Under the pieces are notes generated by a model. It was not told where the DNA came from and searched no databases. It saw only the letters and a program-made list of their open reading frames with translations. A DNA stretch of 36,417 nt from a virus. This document shows, in pieces, positions 29,478 through 36,267 of the stretch. Made by a program: the position numbers and the translations under genes. Location of the stretch: positions 1 through 36,417 of IMG/VR virus record IMGVR_UViG_3300024518_002530; one strand, 5' to 3'. Every line of letters begins with the position of its first letter. Positions within the stretch are counted from its first letter, which is position 1.

Positions 29478-30709
29478 AGGTCGGTTTTCTCCATACGTTG
29501 ATTTCCGATTTGTTTGATCTCTCTTGAGGGTAGGCCAATGGACTGCAACTCCCTGTCTCCAAGGAAGTCCGTGTTAGCCAGCGCCACGGAGATCGAAGTA
29601 GCGCGTTCCGCCAAACAGTCGAGGTCGGCAACGAGCCGATCCCGGACGTTATCGCGGAGGTTCTCACTGTACTCACTGACGCGGAGTAGTTTCTCCACGG
29701 TGTCCGCGTGCGGGCCGTTCGCGGTTAGCATCTTCCCGAGCTTCTCAGACAACTCGATAGCGAGCTTGTTGATGTCGGGGGGTTGCTGCCGGATCCAGTG
29801 CTTGCCTCGGATGGAGGGCGCGAGGATCTGCTTCTCCGCTTGACGGCGAGCGTGGCGGTAGTCTGGTTTGTCGGAGCGGAGGTTTTCGGCCACGACGTTG
29901 GCGGCCTTCTTCGCGTCTCGTTTCGCGGCGGCGGGGGCGGCCTTCTTGATCTTGGCGGCCTCTTCCTTGAGGGCGGGAGATTTCACCGCGGCTTTCTCTG
30001 CGGCTACCGCTGACTGCTTCCATTCGCGGCGGGCCATCTCGGCGGCGCGGATAACCTCCTCAGCCGATGCGTACGAGACGATGCCCTCAAACGCGGAGGG
30101 GTCCAACGCTTCGTCCCGAATGAGGCGGACGGCGCGGAAGGCGAGGGCGAGCCTCCCTGCTCCTGCGCGGTGGTCGCCTGCACTTTCCGTCCACGCAGTA
30201 CCAAGGAATTTTCCAATAGAGAGTGGGGTTATGATTCTCGGACGGGGGGGGGAGCCACCGTCTAGTACAATTCCCTTACTGCGGTGTTGCGCCGGGGCAG
30301 CAGGCAGGTCAATCTCCCCTCTCTCCGCCGCCTCGATAATGGACTGCACCCCCTCCAACAGCACCCGGAAGTCCCGCTTCCAGTCGTCCATGTTTTCCGC
30401 CATCATCATGCGGATCATGGTCTGATCGTCCAGCGGCTTCACTGGCAGATCGAATACGTCGGTGGGCTTGCAGACTCCTTTGATTCCTTTACCGCCGAAG
30501 TGTGCTCCAATCGCCGCTACCATACGGTGGTGCCCGTATGCAATCTCGTATGCGCCGCGCTCGGTGGGGCTCTTGCGGCAAACGATGTTCTCCCAGAATC
30601 CGGTGTCCTTGATGGACGATTGAAGGGCGAGCACCTTCTCCGGGTTGATGGGGTAAGCCTCCATCCGGCGATACGGATTCGGACGGAGATCAGCCAGTTT
30701 GATCTTCAT
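29474..30709 (-). CDS. ParB/Srx-fold protein, 411 aa
   Basis: The N-terminus has the ParB/sulfiredoxin-fold pattern: a LADLRPNPYR opening (RPNPYR at 9-14), ALQSSIKDTGFWENIV, and the signature YGHHR at 58-62, followed by MMMAENMDDWKR. In chromosomal ParB this fold binds and cuts CTP; in phages related proteins are called ParB-like nucleases. Residues about 170-330 are Ala/Lys/Glu/Arg-rich helices (AAVKSPALKEEAAKIKKAAPAAAKRDAKKAANVV), probably a flexible DNA- or partner-binding part. A strong AGGAG precedes the ATG, and it has its own promoter-like element and inverted repeat, unlike its neighbours. Confidence 0.8.
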   Translation of the reverse strand: MKIKLADLRPNPYRRMEAYPINPEKVLALQSSIKDTGFWENIVCRKSPTERGAYEIAYGHHRMVAAIGAHFGGKGIKGVCKPTDVFDLPVKPLDDQTMIRMMMAENMDDWKRDFRVLLEGVQSIIEAAERGEIDLPAAPAQHRSKGIVLDGGSPPRPRIITPLSIGKFLGTAWTESAGDHRAGAGRLALAFRAVRLIRDEALDPSAFEGIVSYASAEEVIRAAEMARREWKQSAVAAEKAAVKSPALKEEAAKIKKAAPAAAKRDAKKAANVVAENLRSDKPDYRHARRQAEKQILAPSIRGKHWIRQQPPDINKLAIELSEKLGKMLTANGPHADTVEKLLRVSEYSENLRDNVRDRLVADLDCLAERATSISVALANTDFLGDRELQSIGLPSREIKQIGNQRMEKTDL

Positions 30710-30720
30710 GGGGTTCTCCT

Positions 30721-30745
30721 TTCGGGTTGTGAACTGGAACCCGAA
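30721..30745 (-). promoter_or_regulatory. Inverted repeat, possible operator or leader hairpin of the ParB-like gene
   Basis: TTCGGGTT (30721-30728) and AACCCGAA (30738-30745) form a perfect 8-base inverted repeat around 9 bases. It begins at the edge of the promoter's -10 box, covers the likely start point and ends just before the AGGAG site. It could be a DNA operator (autoregulation by the ParB-like protein is attractive) or an mRNA 5' hairpin. Confidence 0.5.
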
Positions 30746-30773
30746 TCCTACTCACCCCACCCCCCACAATCAA
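30745..30773 (-). promoter_or_regulatory. Promoter-like element for the ParB-like gene
   Basis: On the minus strand TTGATT and TAGGAT are 17 bases apart; each matches consensus at four of six positions. It lies in the 67-base gap between the Maf-like gene's stop and the ParB-like gene. It is the only minus-strand promoter candidate seen in the window. Confidence 0.45.
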
Positions 30774-30776
30774 GTG

Positions 30777-32210
30777 CTATCCAATCGCCTCCACCAACGG
30801 CCCCCGAAAAAACCCAATCGACCGTTGCAACAGGTGCATCATCCGCCGAACCCCCATCGGGTCCCCGTTCGCGGACGCAACCTGCGATTCGATGAATTCG
30901 GATTGAGAGTAGAGGGCGAATATCGGCATGCTGTTGGTTAGCTTGCTCAACATTTCCTCATGATGTTTCACATCATCGTTTGCCCGCGTCCCATTCACAA
31001 TCTCCTCGTGCATCTTCAACGCGGCGGACACGTGGAATTCGCAGGGGGTCATCGCGCGGAGCATCGATTGTAGGTGCTTTCTTAGCATCCCCCATCTTTT
31101 ATTGGCATCGAAGTCCACGGTCAGCGATTTATCGAACGGCTCGCCGAACTCAACTGAAGATAGCGGGATGTGCTCCATCCCCTGAATGTACGCCCCGCCC
31201 TCGGTCGCGTTCACCATCCTGAACTCGGTATTCTTCTCCGCCATCGCGGTGAACCAAACCAGGAACGCCTGGAAGCTCTGCGACGTGGCAACCTGGCCAC
31301 CGTGGTATCCGGGGACAACTACGCCGCGTTGGTTTTGGGTGGTTGGTTTCCCGTCACTGAGTACGTGGAACGATCCATCGGGCAACGCACCGACCGTTCG
31401 GTCCCCATCCTCGCTCTCCGCCGCGTAATACTTCCCATCGGTGAGGGCGAGGTCCTGGCCCACCAGAATGATCGGGTTGCATCCCATCTTCATCGCCATC
31501 GACAGGGCCGAGCACGACACCGACCCGCCCGTAGGCAGCGCCGCGTCCTCCTTCAGCCCACCGTACAACCACGCGTCGGCGCGTCCGTTACCCGCGAACG
31601 TGAACGCCTGCTCGCACGGGAGATCGAAGTAATCGTGGCGCACCATCGCGGCGAGGGCGAGCCCCTTGAGATCGCCGACGATTCGGTGTGCGTGTTTCCC
31701 CGGGTCGGCAGCCATCGTGATGTCTGGCGTGATGCCCACGGAATGCAGCGCGGTCAGCGAGTGCGTGCCCGCGATGATGACCACTCTGTCCGCAAGCGCG
31801 GGGAGTTGCGCCAGGTTCTTGGACAACGACGGACCAGGGCTGACGATGATCGCGGGCTTGCCCTTGAATCTGTCCACGTAATGCTCAATCGACGGGACGC
31901 TAGCGATGGAGCGTGCGTTCTCTAGCCCCTGAATCACCCACGTTTTCCCGAACCTGTCCGTGGTCTTGAGCTGCATGTACTTCGCGCCCAACCCGTCGGC
32001 CATGCGTAACGCGATCTGAGCTCGGTCATCCTGCGACACGTCCGACTGAGGGAAGTAGACCCACCACGGCATCTCCCCCGGTTGCAACAGGGACCATGCC
32101 AGCATGTCGGGATCTGTTTCATATTGATGGACAAACCTCCCCTTGTGCGGTTCGGTGTTGCCCACGCAGATGAAGTAGTCGCGGTCGAGGTTTAGTTGTA
32201 GTTGGTTCAT
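30777..32210 (-). CDS. Maf/DUF115-like (MAF_flag10) glycosyltransferase-family protein, 477 aa
   Basis: The start is the ATG at 32210, which overlaps the CmcI-like gene's stop. The middle matches the DUF115/Maf family: KPAIIVSPGPSLSKNL (GPS at 125-128), THSLTALHSVGITPDITMAADP (TPD at 161-163), TGGSVSCSALSMAMKMGCNPIILVGQDLALTDGKYY (GGSVS at 228-232, GQDLA at 251-255). Cellular Maf proteins attach nonulosonic acids such as pseudaminic acid to flagellin; a relative with the same fold is the archaeal pterin kinase MptE. The N-terminal 115 residues are less conserved. Beside a CmcI-like and a methyltransferase gene, surface-sugar or virion modification is the best guess. Confidence 0.8.
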   Translation of the reverse strand: MNQLQLNLDRDYFICVGNTEPHKGRFVHQYETDPDMLAWSLLQPGEMPWWVYFPQSDVSQDDRAQIALRMADGLGAKYMQLKTTDRFGKTWVIQGLENARSIASVPSIEHYVDRFKGKPAIIVSPGPSLSKNLAQLPALADRVVIIAGTHSLTALHSVGITPDITMAADPGKHAHRIVGDLKGLALAAMVRHDYFDLPCEQAFTFAGNGRADAWLYGGLKEDAALPTGGSVSCSALSMAMKMGCNPIILVGQDLALTDGKYYAAESEDGDRTVGALPDGSFHVLSDGKPTTQNQRGVVVPGYHGGQVATSQSFQAFLVWFTAMAEKNTEFRMVNATEGGAYIQGMEHIPLSSVEFGEPFDKSLTVDFDANKRWGMLRKHLQSMLRAMTPCEFHVSAALKMHEEIVNGTRANDDVKHHEEMLSKLTNSMPIFALYSQSEFIESQVASANGDPMGVRRMMHLLQRSIGFFRGPLVEAIG

Positions 32211-32890
32211 CGGCGACGCAGCCATCCGCCCTGGTTGCACGTGAGGAACCTGGGCTCCGATTCGCGCGAGATTTCGAACTCCGGATTCTCAGGCAACCAT
32301 CGAACGATTGATTCCCGCGGCCCGCACCCGTGGTACACCCCGGCATGTCCCGGCACGTCTTCGACGGTGGTGTCTTCGATCACCATGAAGTGCCCCGACT
32401 GTACGAGATCCGAGTACGCTTCCATCTCGTCGAGAACGTGGGAGCACGAGTGGTCTCCGTCGAGCGAGACCAAGCATGATCGTCCGTTGACCTCATCGTG
32501 AACAGCTCTCACAATGTCGGGGTCCGTAGAACTTCCGGTGAGTTGGGTCCAATTGGGGTCAGGCTTCGTGGTCTGGTACCAATCGAGGCTCGCCGTGATG
32601 ACGCACGGGTTGATTCCGTTTAGCTCCTGCATGTGTCGGAAGAACAACGCCGAGCCCCCGTACGCGCCACCGGTTTCGAAGATCACTTCGGGGCGTGTGT
32701 CGAATATGATTTCCTGATAGCGCAGGAGATCGTCCTCAGGTTTCCGCAAGGGAATTCCGAACCACATCAGCGGTTCTTTCTTTCGCCATGTCCAATGATC
32801 CACTCGGATCGCCCCCACTTCTTCGGACCGTTCCGGCGTGGTGGGGGGATAATCGGGGTACTTGGGGTCGTGGACGAATACATGATTCAT
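32207..32890 (-). CDS. CmcI/cephalosporin hydroxylase-like family protein, 227 aa
   Basis: The family signature is clear: WFGIPLRKPEDDLLRYQEIIF, then FETGGAYGGSALFF (72-84), LDGDHSCSHVLDEMEAY (143-159) and MVIEDT (169-174). Despite the name, these are Rossmann-fold, SAM-methyltransferase-like proteins often found in sugar or polysaccharide gene clusters. The glycine-rich loop and acidic DGDH segment are intact. It overlaps both neighbours by 4 bases, which ties it to the methyltransferase and Maf-like genes as one translated unit. Confidence 0.82.
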   Translation of the reverse strand: MNHVFVHDPKYPDYPPTTPERSEEVGAIRVDHWTWRKKEPLMWFGIPLRKPEDDLLRYQEIIFDTRPEVIFETGGAYGGSALFFRHMQELNGINPCVITASLDWYQTTKPDPNWTQLTGSSTDPDIVRAVHDEVNGRSCLVSLDGDHSCSHVLDEMEAYSDLVQSGHFMVIEDTTVEDVPGHAGVYHGCGPRESIVRWLPENPEFEISRESEPRFLTCNQGGWLRRR

Positions 32891-33867
32891 GGGCGGGTTC
32901 CAAAAAACAGGGCAGACGGGCCGCTGTAGGCTGTGTGATAGGTTGAGAGTCCGAAGTCACTGGGTTCCCACGGACCGAGATCGTTTTCGATCACGGTAGG
33001 GTAGCCAATGAATTCGGGGTGATATCCCGCACGTTCCATTAGGTTCGCGACGTCATGCGGTTGGAAGTCGTGGATGTGGGCGGGACACTGCGCGCCGCGG
33101 ATAGGGTAGAACCGTGCGTCAGGCACGGACACGAACACCCGGTGGGTGGTCAGTCCGCACAGGAATTCTTGCGGCTGAGGGATGTGTTCGAGGAACTCAA
33201 TCAACGTTGCCGCTGGGTAGTAGTCGGGCGCTTTCGATTGAAACGATGCGCCGCGGAACGTCTGCCGATTGTACTCCAAGATGGGCTCATTGATGTCTAC
33301 CCCAACGACGTCGGGGCAATACTGCGCGAGCAGCGCCGTTCCCCAACCGAGTCCGCATCCGATATCCACCACGCGCACCCCCTGGAACCGTTCAAGGGCC
33401 GCGCCGTATATGGCCGATCGCTCTACTTGGATGGGGTACTTACGTTGGAACCCGTCCCCAGAGAAATCCCCAGGTGGGGGGCTCTCGGCCATGAGTGACC
33501 GGATCGTATCTAGTCGGGCGTTGAACTGGTCTCGGCCGGTCATCGGGATCGGTTCAACCTCAACCCGAGGGGGGAGAGATAGATTACGGTTTGACCACAC
33601 ATCAACAGCGGTTATTTCTGCTGCGATGATCTCCGCAGTACAGACAAGGTTTGCGTTGAACCCACACCATGGGAACACGCACTCATCGAAATCCCATCCC
33701 ATCTCTTCGGGTTCAAAGTATTCCGAATCAAGAACAATCGTCTCCCCCTTGGGGCGGTACGTCTGTTTCTTGAGCACAACCCACGTGGGGTCAGCGGTTC
33801 GGTACATACGTTCCAGGCGCATCACCACGTCACGGTTCCCCGCGCAGAGGACTGCTATCTTTTTCAT
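32887..33867 (-). CDS. Class I SAM-dependent methyltransferase with extra N-terminal domain, 326 aa
   Basis: Residues about 160-260 form a standard SAM-binding domain: VVDIGCGLGWGTALL (motif I, 166-180), VVGVDINEP with Asp191, and EFLEHIPQP at 224-232. The first 130 or so residues begin with a strand-loop (KKIAVLCAGNRDVVMRLERM) and have CVFPWCGFNANLVCTAEII, perhaps a separate nucleotide- or sugar-binding fold. The substrate is unknown; the overlap with the CmcI-like gene suggests a sugar or small acceptor. A GGGGGG purine run in a hairpin lies a few bases before its ATG. Confidence 0.8.
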   Translation of the reverse strand: MKKIAVLCAGNRDVVMRLERMYRTADPTWVVLKKQTYRPKGETIVLDSEYFEPEEMGWDFDECVFPWCGFNANLVCTAEIIAAEITAVDVWSNRNLSLPPRVEVEPIPMTGRDQFNARLDTIRSLMAESPPPGDFSGDGFQRKYPIQVERSAIYGAALERFQGVRVVDIGCGLGWGTALLAQYCPDVVGVDINEPILEYNRQTFRGASFQSKAPDYYPAATLIEFLEHIPQPQEFLCGLTTHRVFVSVPDARFYPIRGAQCPAHIHDFQPHDVANLMERAGYHPEFIGYPTVIENDLGPWEPSDFGLSTYHTAYSGPSALFFGTRP

Positions 33868-33874
33868 GTTAGGA

Positions 33875-33909
33875 ATCCCCCCGGCCGCTCACACACGAAC
33901 CGGGGGGAT
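33875..33909 (-). promoter_or_regulatory. Hairpin holding the methyltransferase ribosome site
   Basis: ATCCCCCCGG (33875-33884) pairs perfectly with CCGGGGGGAT (33900-33909) in the gap between the MBL-fold and methyltransferase genes. On the minus strand the GGGGGGAT arm, 7-16 bases before the ATG, would be the only Shine-Dalgarno-like stretch, so folding would hide it. No T-run follows. A smaller hairpin (GGTGTG/CACACC, 33912-33928) sits just upstream. Confidence 0.5.
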
Positions 33910-33936
33910 GGGGTGTGGAAGTCACACCTGTTCGGT

Positions 33937-34650
33937 TTACCAATTCCCATGCGCCGGGCGTTGGACCGAGCTCGGCGTGCATGTCGTGTTGCGTTGAGAT
34001 CCTAGGACGGTTACCCCAGCGATGGTGAGATCCATGGTTCCGGCGGTGTGCTCCGGCCGGTTCCTGATCGACACCTCCCCTAAAACCGAGGACCAGACCC
34101 GCAGTTTATTACCACACCCGGTCCCGCTCACCACCTCAACAGCGAGCGCATCCTGTACCGTCCACTGCTGGTACGGCCCATCGTACCACTGCGACGACCG
34201 ATCCAGGTAATCGGGCACGTCCCCCTCGTGGATGATGATCGTCGAGATGTGATACCCCAACCCACGCAGGGCATGCACCGATTCCGGCGCGAGGTGGTCC
34301 GGGTGAAAGTGCGGCGCCACGATGATGATCTCCGTCGTTGAGCTGAACAGCAGGCAGTCCCGAATCACGTGGTCGACGAGAGCCATGTCCTCCGCAGGCG
34401 GGCGGTCCCCAAGGATGGTGTCCCCGTACCCCGTGCCGAATAGTAGCACCTTGTCTAACCCTAGCGGCACCACCGTCATCTTCACGTTGCCCGGTGCGTA
34501 CGGGTGGAACACCCTCGGCGAGTACACCACGTAGAATCCGGGGGCCACCCAATCCACAGTGGATTTCGGGGGGTCGGTGGGGAGGTTGAGACCGGAGTCC
34601 TCAGCCACGCATTGGGTTTGCAGAATCAGGGCGATGAGTAGGGAGATCAT
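33937..34650 (-). CDS. Exported metallo-beta-lactamase-fold protein, 237 aa
   Basis: The ATG at 34650 overlaps the previous stop and gives a signal peptide (MISLLIALILQTQCVA, likely cut after Ala16). The MBL metal motif is present as His114-Phe-His116-Pro-Asp118-His119 in VAPHFHPDHLAPES, and the second His lies in PEHTAGTMDL (His201), which matches the usual HTxGS turn. The next expected metal ligand, Asp in a 'GD' turn, is replaced by Ser (VTVLGSQ), and the chain ends soon after, so the site may hold one metal or be altered. The family cleaves many substrates (esters, thioesters, lactams, phosphodiesters). Export points to a periplasmic target; an antibiotic role cannot be claimed. Confidence 0.75.
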   Translation of the reverse strand: MISLLIALILQTQCVAEDSGLNLPTDPPKSTVDWVAPGFYVVYSPRVFHPYAPGNVKMTVVPLGLDKVLLFGTGYGDTILGDRPPAEDMALVDHVIRDCLLFSSTTEIIIVAPHFHPDHLAPESVHALRGLGYHISTIIIHEGDVPDYLDRSSQWYDGPYQQWTVQDALAVEVVSGTGCGNKLRVWSSVLGEVSIRNRPEHTAGTMDLTIAGVTVLGSQRNTTCTPSSVQRPAHGNW

Positions 34651-34937
34651 TTGTGCTTGCACTTGGGCTTGATCTTGCACCACCCCTCGTCGGGGGGGAG
34701 GTAGTAGTAGCGATCGCTGACGACATCGCCGAAGCGGAACTTGGCCTCCCTGGGCCTGCCCTCGATGTCGATCCATGCGGAGCACCCGCCTTGCTTCTCG
34801 TGGCAGACATGATCCCGCCCAGGTTCGGGCTCGGGGTCGGACCAGCCCCACGATGTTCCGATGACGAACGCGGTGGCTAGGATGAGGAAGACGCGGAACG
34901 CGAAGAGGGCCTTCTCGCGGCGGATTGGGTCTTTCAT
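34647..34937 (-). CDS. Small membrane protein with four-Cys periplasmic domain, 96 aa
   Basis: MKDPIRREKALFAFRVFLILATAFVIGTSWGW is a basic start followed by one membrane helix (about 12-31), so the rest should face the periplasm. That part has four Cys (HVCHEKQGGCSAW and GWCKIKPKCKHK), probably two disulfides, and an aromatic strand (SDRYYYLPP). It overlaps the MBL gene start by 4 bases and may work with that exported protein. The ATG at 34937 overlaps the preceding gene's stop. No family is recognised. Confidence 0.65.
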   Translation of the reverse strand: MKDPIRREKALFAFRVFLILATAFVIGTSWGWSDPEPEPGRDHVCHEKQGGCSAWIDIEGRPREAKFRFGDVVSDRYYYLPPDEGWCKIKPKCKHK

Positions 34938-35239
34938 GGCTTGGGGTCCTTGAGGGCTGCGAGCTTGGCAAACACGGCTTCGATCCATTGACCTCTGTGT
35001 CCGTAGAGGGGGTCGAGGTCTGCCATCACGTCCCGGATCCGGGCTTCGGTGAGTGTGGGGACTGCATTGTGCGGTCGGCCATACCACCGTTCGCGCCTGT
35101 TCACGCCAAGCTCGAACGCCTCCAGGGCGCCTACCATGAACTCAGCGAGGATGAAGTCGGGCGTGTCTGAGTCCTGCTCTCGGGACACCTCGTTGAGGAG
35201 GGCGGCGAGGCGGTCAGCCAGGGGATCTTTTTCAGTCAT
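34934..35239 (-). CDS. Small conserved-type phage protein, 101 aa
   Basis: The start MTEKDPLADRLAALLNEV overlaps the preceding gene by 4 bases. The segment DTPDFILAEFMVGALEAFELGVNRRERWYGR is a pattern familiar from short uncharacterised phage proteins. It is helical and soluble. No function is known. The Shine-Dalgarno is weak, so coupling is likely. Confidence 0.65.
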   Translation of the reverse strand: MTEKDPLADRLAALLNEVSREQDSDTPDFILAEFMVGALEAFELGVNRRERWYGRPHNAVPTLTEARIRDVMADLDPLYGHRGQWIEAVFAKLAALKDPKP

Positions 35240-35502
35240 AGTTGTTTTCCTTGCCCCTTGAGGGCTGCGAGTAACAGATCGATGTCTTCGCGGTAGCCTA
35301 CACGCTTGTACGCCGGGACCTTTTCGTGCCACGACGCCTCGATCTTGCGCGCCGCCTCCCGGATCTGCTGCTCTGTGTAGGCGGGGGGTTGCTCCTCGTC
35401 CTCGTCGTTGGCATCACAAGCGCCGCAGATTCCGTCACCGTCTTCGGGGCCGAGATCGCACTTGCAAACACAACACGTGTGAAGTTCGGGCATGTAAGAC
35501 AT
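35236..35502 (-). CDS. Small zinc-ribbon-like protein, 88 aa
   Basis: The ATG at 35502 overlaps the previous stop (TGATG) with a GGGGGGAG site. The N-terminal 35 residues have a zinc-ribbon or knuckle pattern: CCVCKCDLG followed by GICGACDAN, i.e. two C-x2-C-type pairs 15 residues apart. Then comes an acidic linker (DEDEEQPPAY) and a helical C-terminal part (QQIREAARKIEASWHEKV). It may bind nucleic acid or protein. It lies after a copy of the 27-base junction repeat. Confidence 0.65.
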   Translation of the reverse strand: MSYMPELHTCCVCKCDLGPEDGDGICGACDANDEDEEQPPAYTEQQIREAARKIEASWHEKVPAYKRVGYREDIDLLLAALKGQGKQL

Positions 35503-35526
35503 CACTCCCCCCTCGGCTCTGAGGGG
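35500..35526 (-). repeat. 27-base gene-junction repeat, copy 1
   Basis: The 27 bases are identical to 35811-35837. On the minus strand the repeat encodes the last residues of the upstream gene (SEPRGE then TGA), holds the ribosome site GGGGGGAG, and ends in the ATG of the downstream gene. CCCCTC and GAGGGG within it can pair and would enclose part of the ribosome site. Confidence 0.8.
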
Positions 35527-35813
35527 GTCCCCTGCGCCTCCATGGCTTCGTCCACGAACATGTCGATTCCGTACCGACCATCGTGCCTGTAGCCGGGCTC
35601 GTATTCGTAGATTCCACGCAGGCTCTCGTATCGGCACCCGACCTCGACTCCGCACGTCTTGCATGGTCGATGGTACGGCCAGCCGTTGTAGTAGATCCAT
35701 TCGATCTGCCCCAGGTCGTGGCCCCGCACGGCGCAGATGGTCCGCCGCTTTATCCAGGGGACTACTCGGAAGCGCCATCGGTAACGTGCGATCATCCATT
35801 GCCTTTCAAGCAT
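35502..35813 (-). CDS. Small basic protein with Cys motif, 103 aa
   Basis: The start is placed at the ATG at 35813 inside TGATG; a GTG one codon upstream is less likely. The N-terminus is basic and aromatic (MLERQWMIARYRWRFRVVPWIKRRTICAVRGHDL), followed by a possible metal-binding part (HRPCKTCGVEVGC, with ICAVRGH before it). This resembles short phage proteins with a 'C.rGH ... C..CG' zinc-ribbon pattern. It ends PSEPRGE, the same tail as the preceding gene. Confidence 0.65.
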   Translation of the reverse strand: MLERQWMIARYRWRFRVVPWIKRRTICAVRGHDLGQIEWIYYNGWPYHRPCKTCGVEVGCRYESLRGIYEYEPGYRHDGRYGIDMFVDEAMEAQGTPSEPRGE

Positions 35814-35837
35814 CACTCCCCCCTCGGCTCTGAGGGG
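35811..35837 (-). repeat. 27-base gene-junction repeat, copy 2
   Basis: This is identical over 27 bases to 35500-35526 and has the same position relative to genes: end of one gene, ribosome site, stop-start overlap TGATG. A looser version (GGGGAGGGGGAGTGATG) is at the 36034 junction and another (CGGAGGGAGAGTGATG) at 327 on the plus strand. Confidence 0.8.
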
Positions 35838-36034
35838 CGCAAGCCAAAGTGTGGATTGGCACCCTCTTCCTCGTATGGGTCACGTCCTTCCTTGATCGCC
35901 TCCAGATCCAGTGATCCGCGGGTGGTGATCGCGTGGTCCATCATCAATGCACCCACGTCCTCGACGGAGAGGCGGCACCCGGTTCCGTTGAGCCCGGCCT
36001 CATAGATTCTGGCCCAGGGGGTTCGCTTGCGCAT
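35813..36034 (-). CDS. Small hypothetical protein, 73 aa
   Basis: The ATG at 36034 overlaps the previous stop and follows GGGGGAG. The product begins MRKRTPWARIYEAGLNGTGCRLSVEDVGALMMDHAITTRGSLD, a helical layout seen in short phage proteins of unknown role, and ends in the shared PSEPRGE tail. The longer in-frame start adds an Arg/Gly/Pro-rich stretch that is a shadow of the next gene. Confidence 0.6.
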   Translation of the reverse strand: MRKRTPWARIYEAGLNGTGCRLSVEDVGALMMDHAITTRGSLDLEAIKEGRDPYEEEGANPHFGLRPSEPRGE

Positions 36035-36267
36035 CACTCCCCCTCCCCTTGCTCCACCACGCGGGCGCGGGCGGCCCAGCGGTTCCATTCCTTTGAGGTT
36101 GCGCTATGCAGGCCGTCGCGGGAACCGTCCGGCCAAGAGCGACTCCAGTAGACATGTCCCCCACGGTTAACGGCGGAGGGGTCAAGGGCGTGGACGACTC
36201 TGCGCGTGCCGTCCTCGTGCTCGCACACCATCCCCGGCTTGAGGTCCGCGAAGTCGCAGCTACTCAT
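36034..36267 (-). CDS. Small hypothetical protein, 77 aa
   Basis: The product (MSSCDFADLKPGMVCEHEDGTRRVVHALD ... HVYWSRSWPDGSRDGLHSATSKEWNRWAAR) looks like a small beta barrel of the SH3-like type: a 'LKPGMV' turn, a short strand pair, then an aromatic strand. Such folds are common in tiny phage proteins. It ends VEQGEGE with a TGATG overlap with the next gene. Its start overlaps the end of the gene before it by a few bases. Confidence 0.6.
   Translation of the reverse strand: MSSCDFADLKPGMVCEHEDGTRRVVHALDPSAVNRGGHVYWSRSWPDGSRDGLHSATSKEWNRWAARARVVEQGEGE

Noticed and set aside
35500-35837. CRISPR-like repeat (27-base repeat about 310 bases apart)
   Set aside because: There are only two exact copies, the spacing contains a whole gene, and each copy forms a gene junction.
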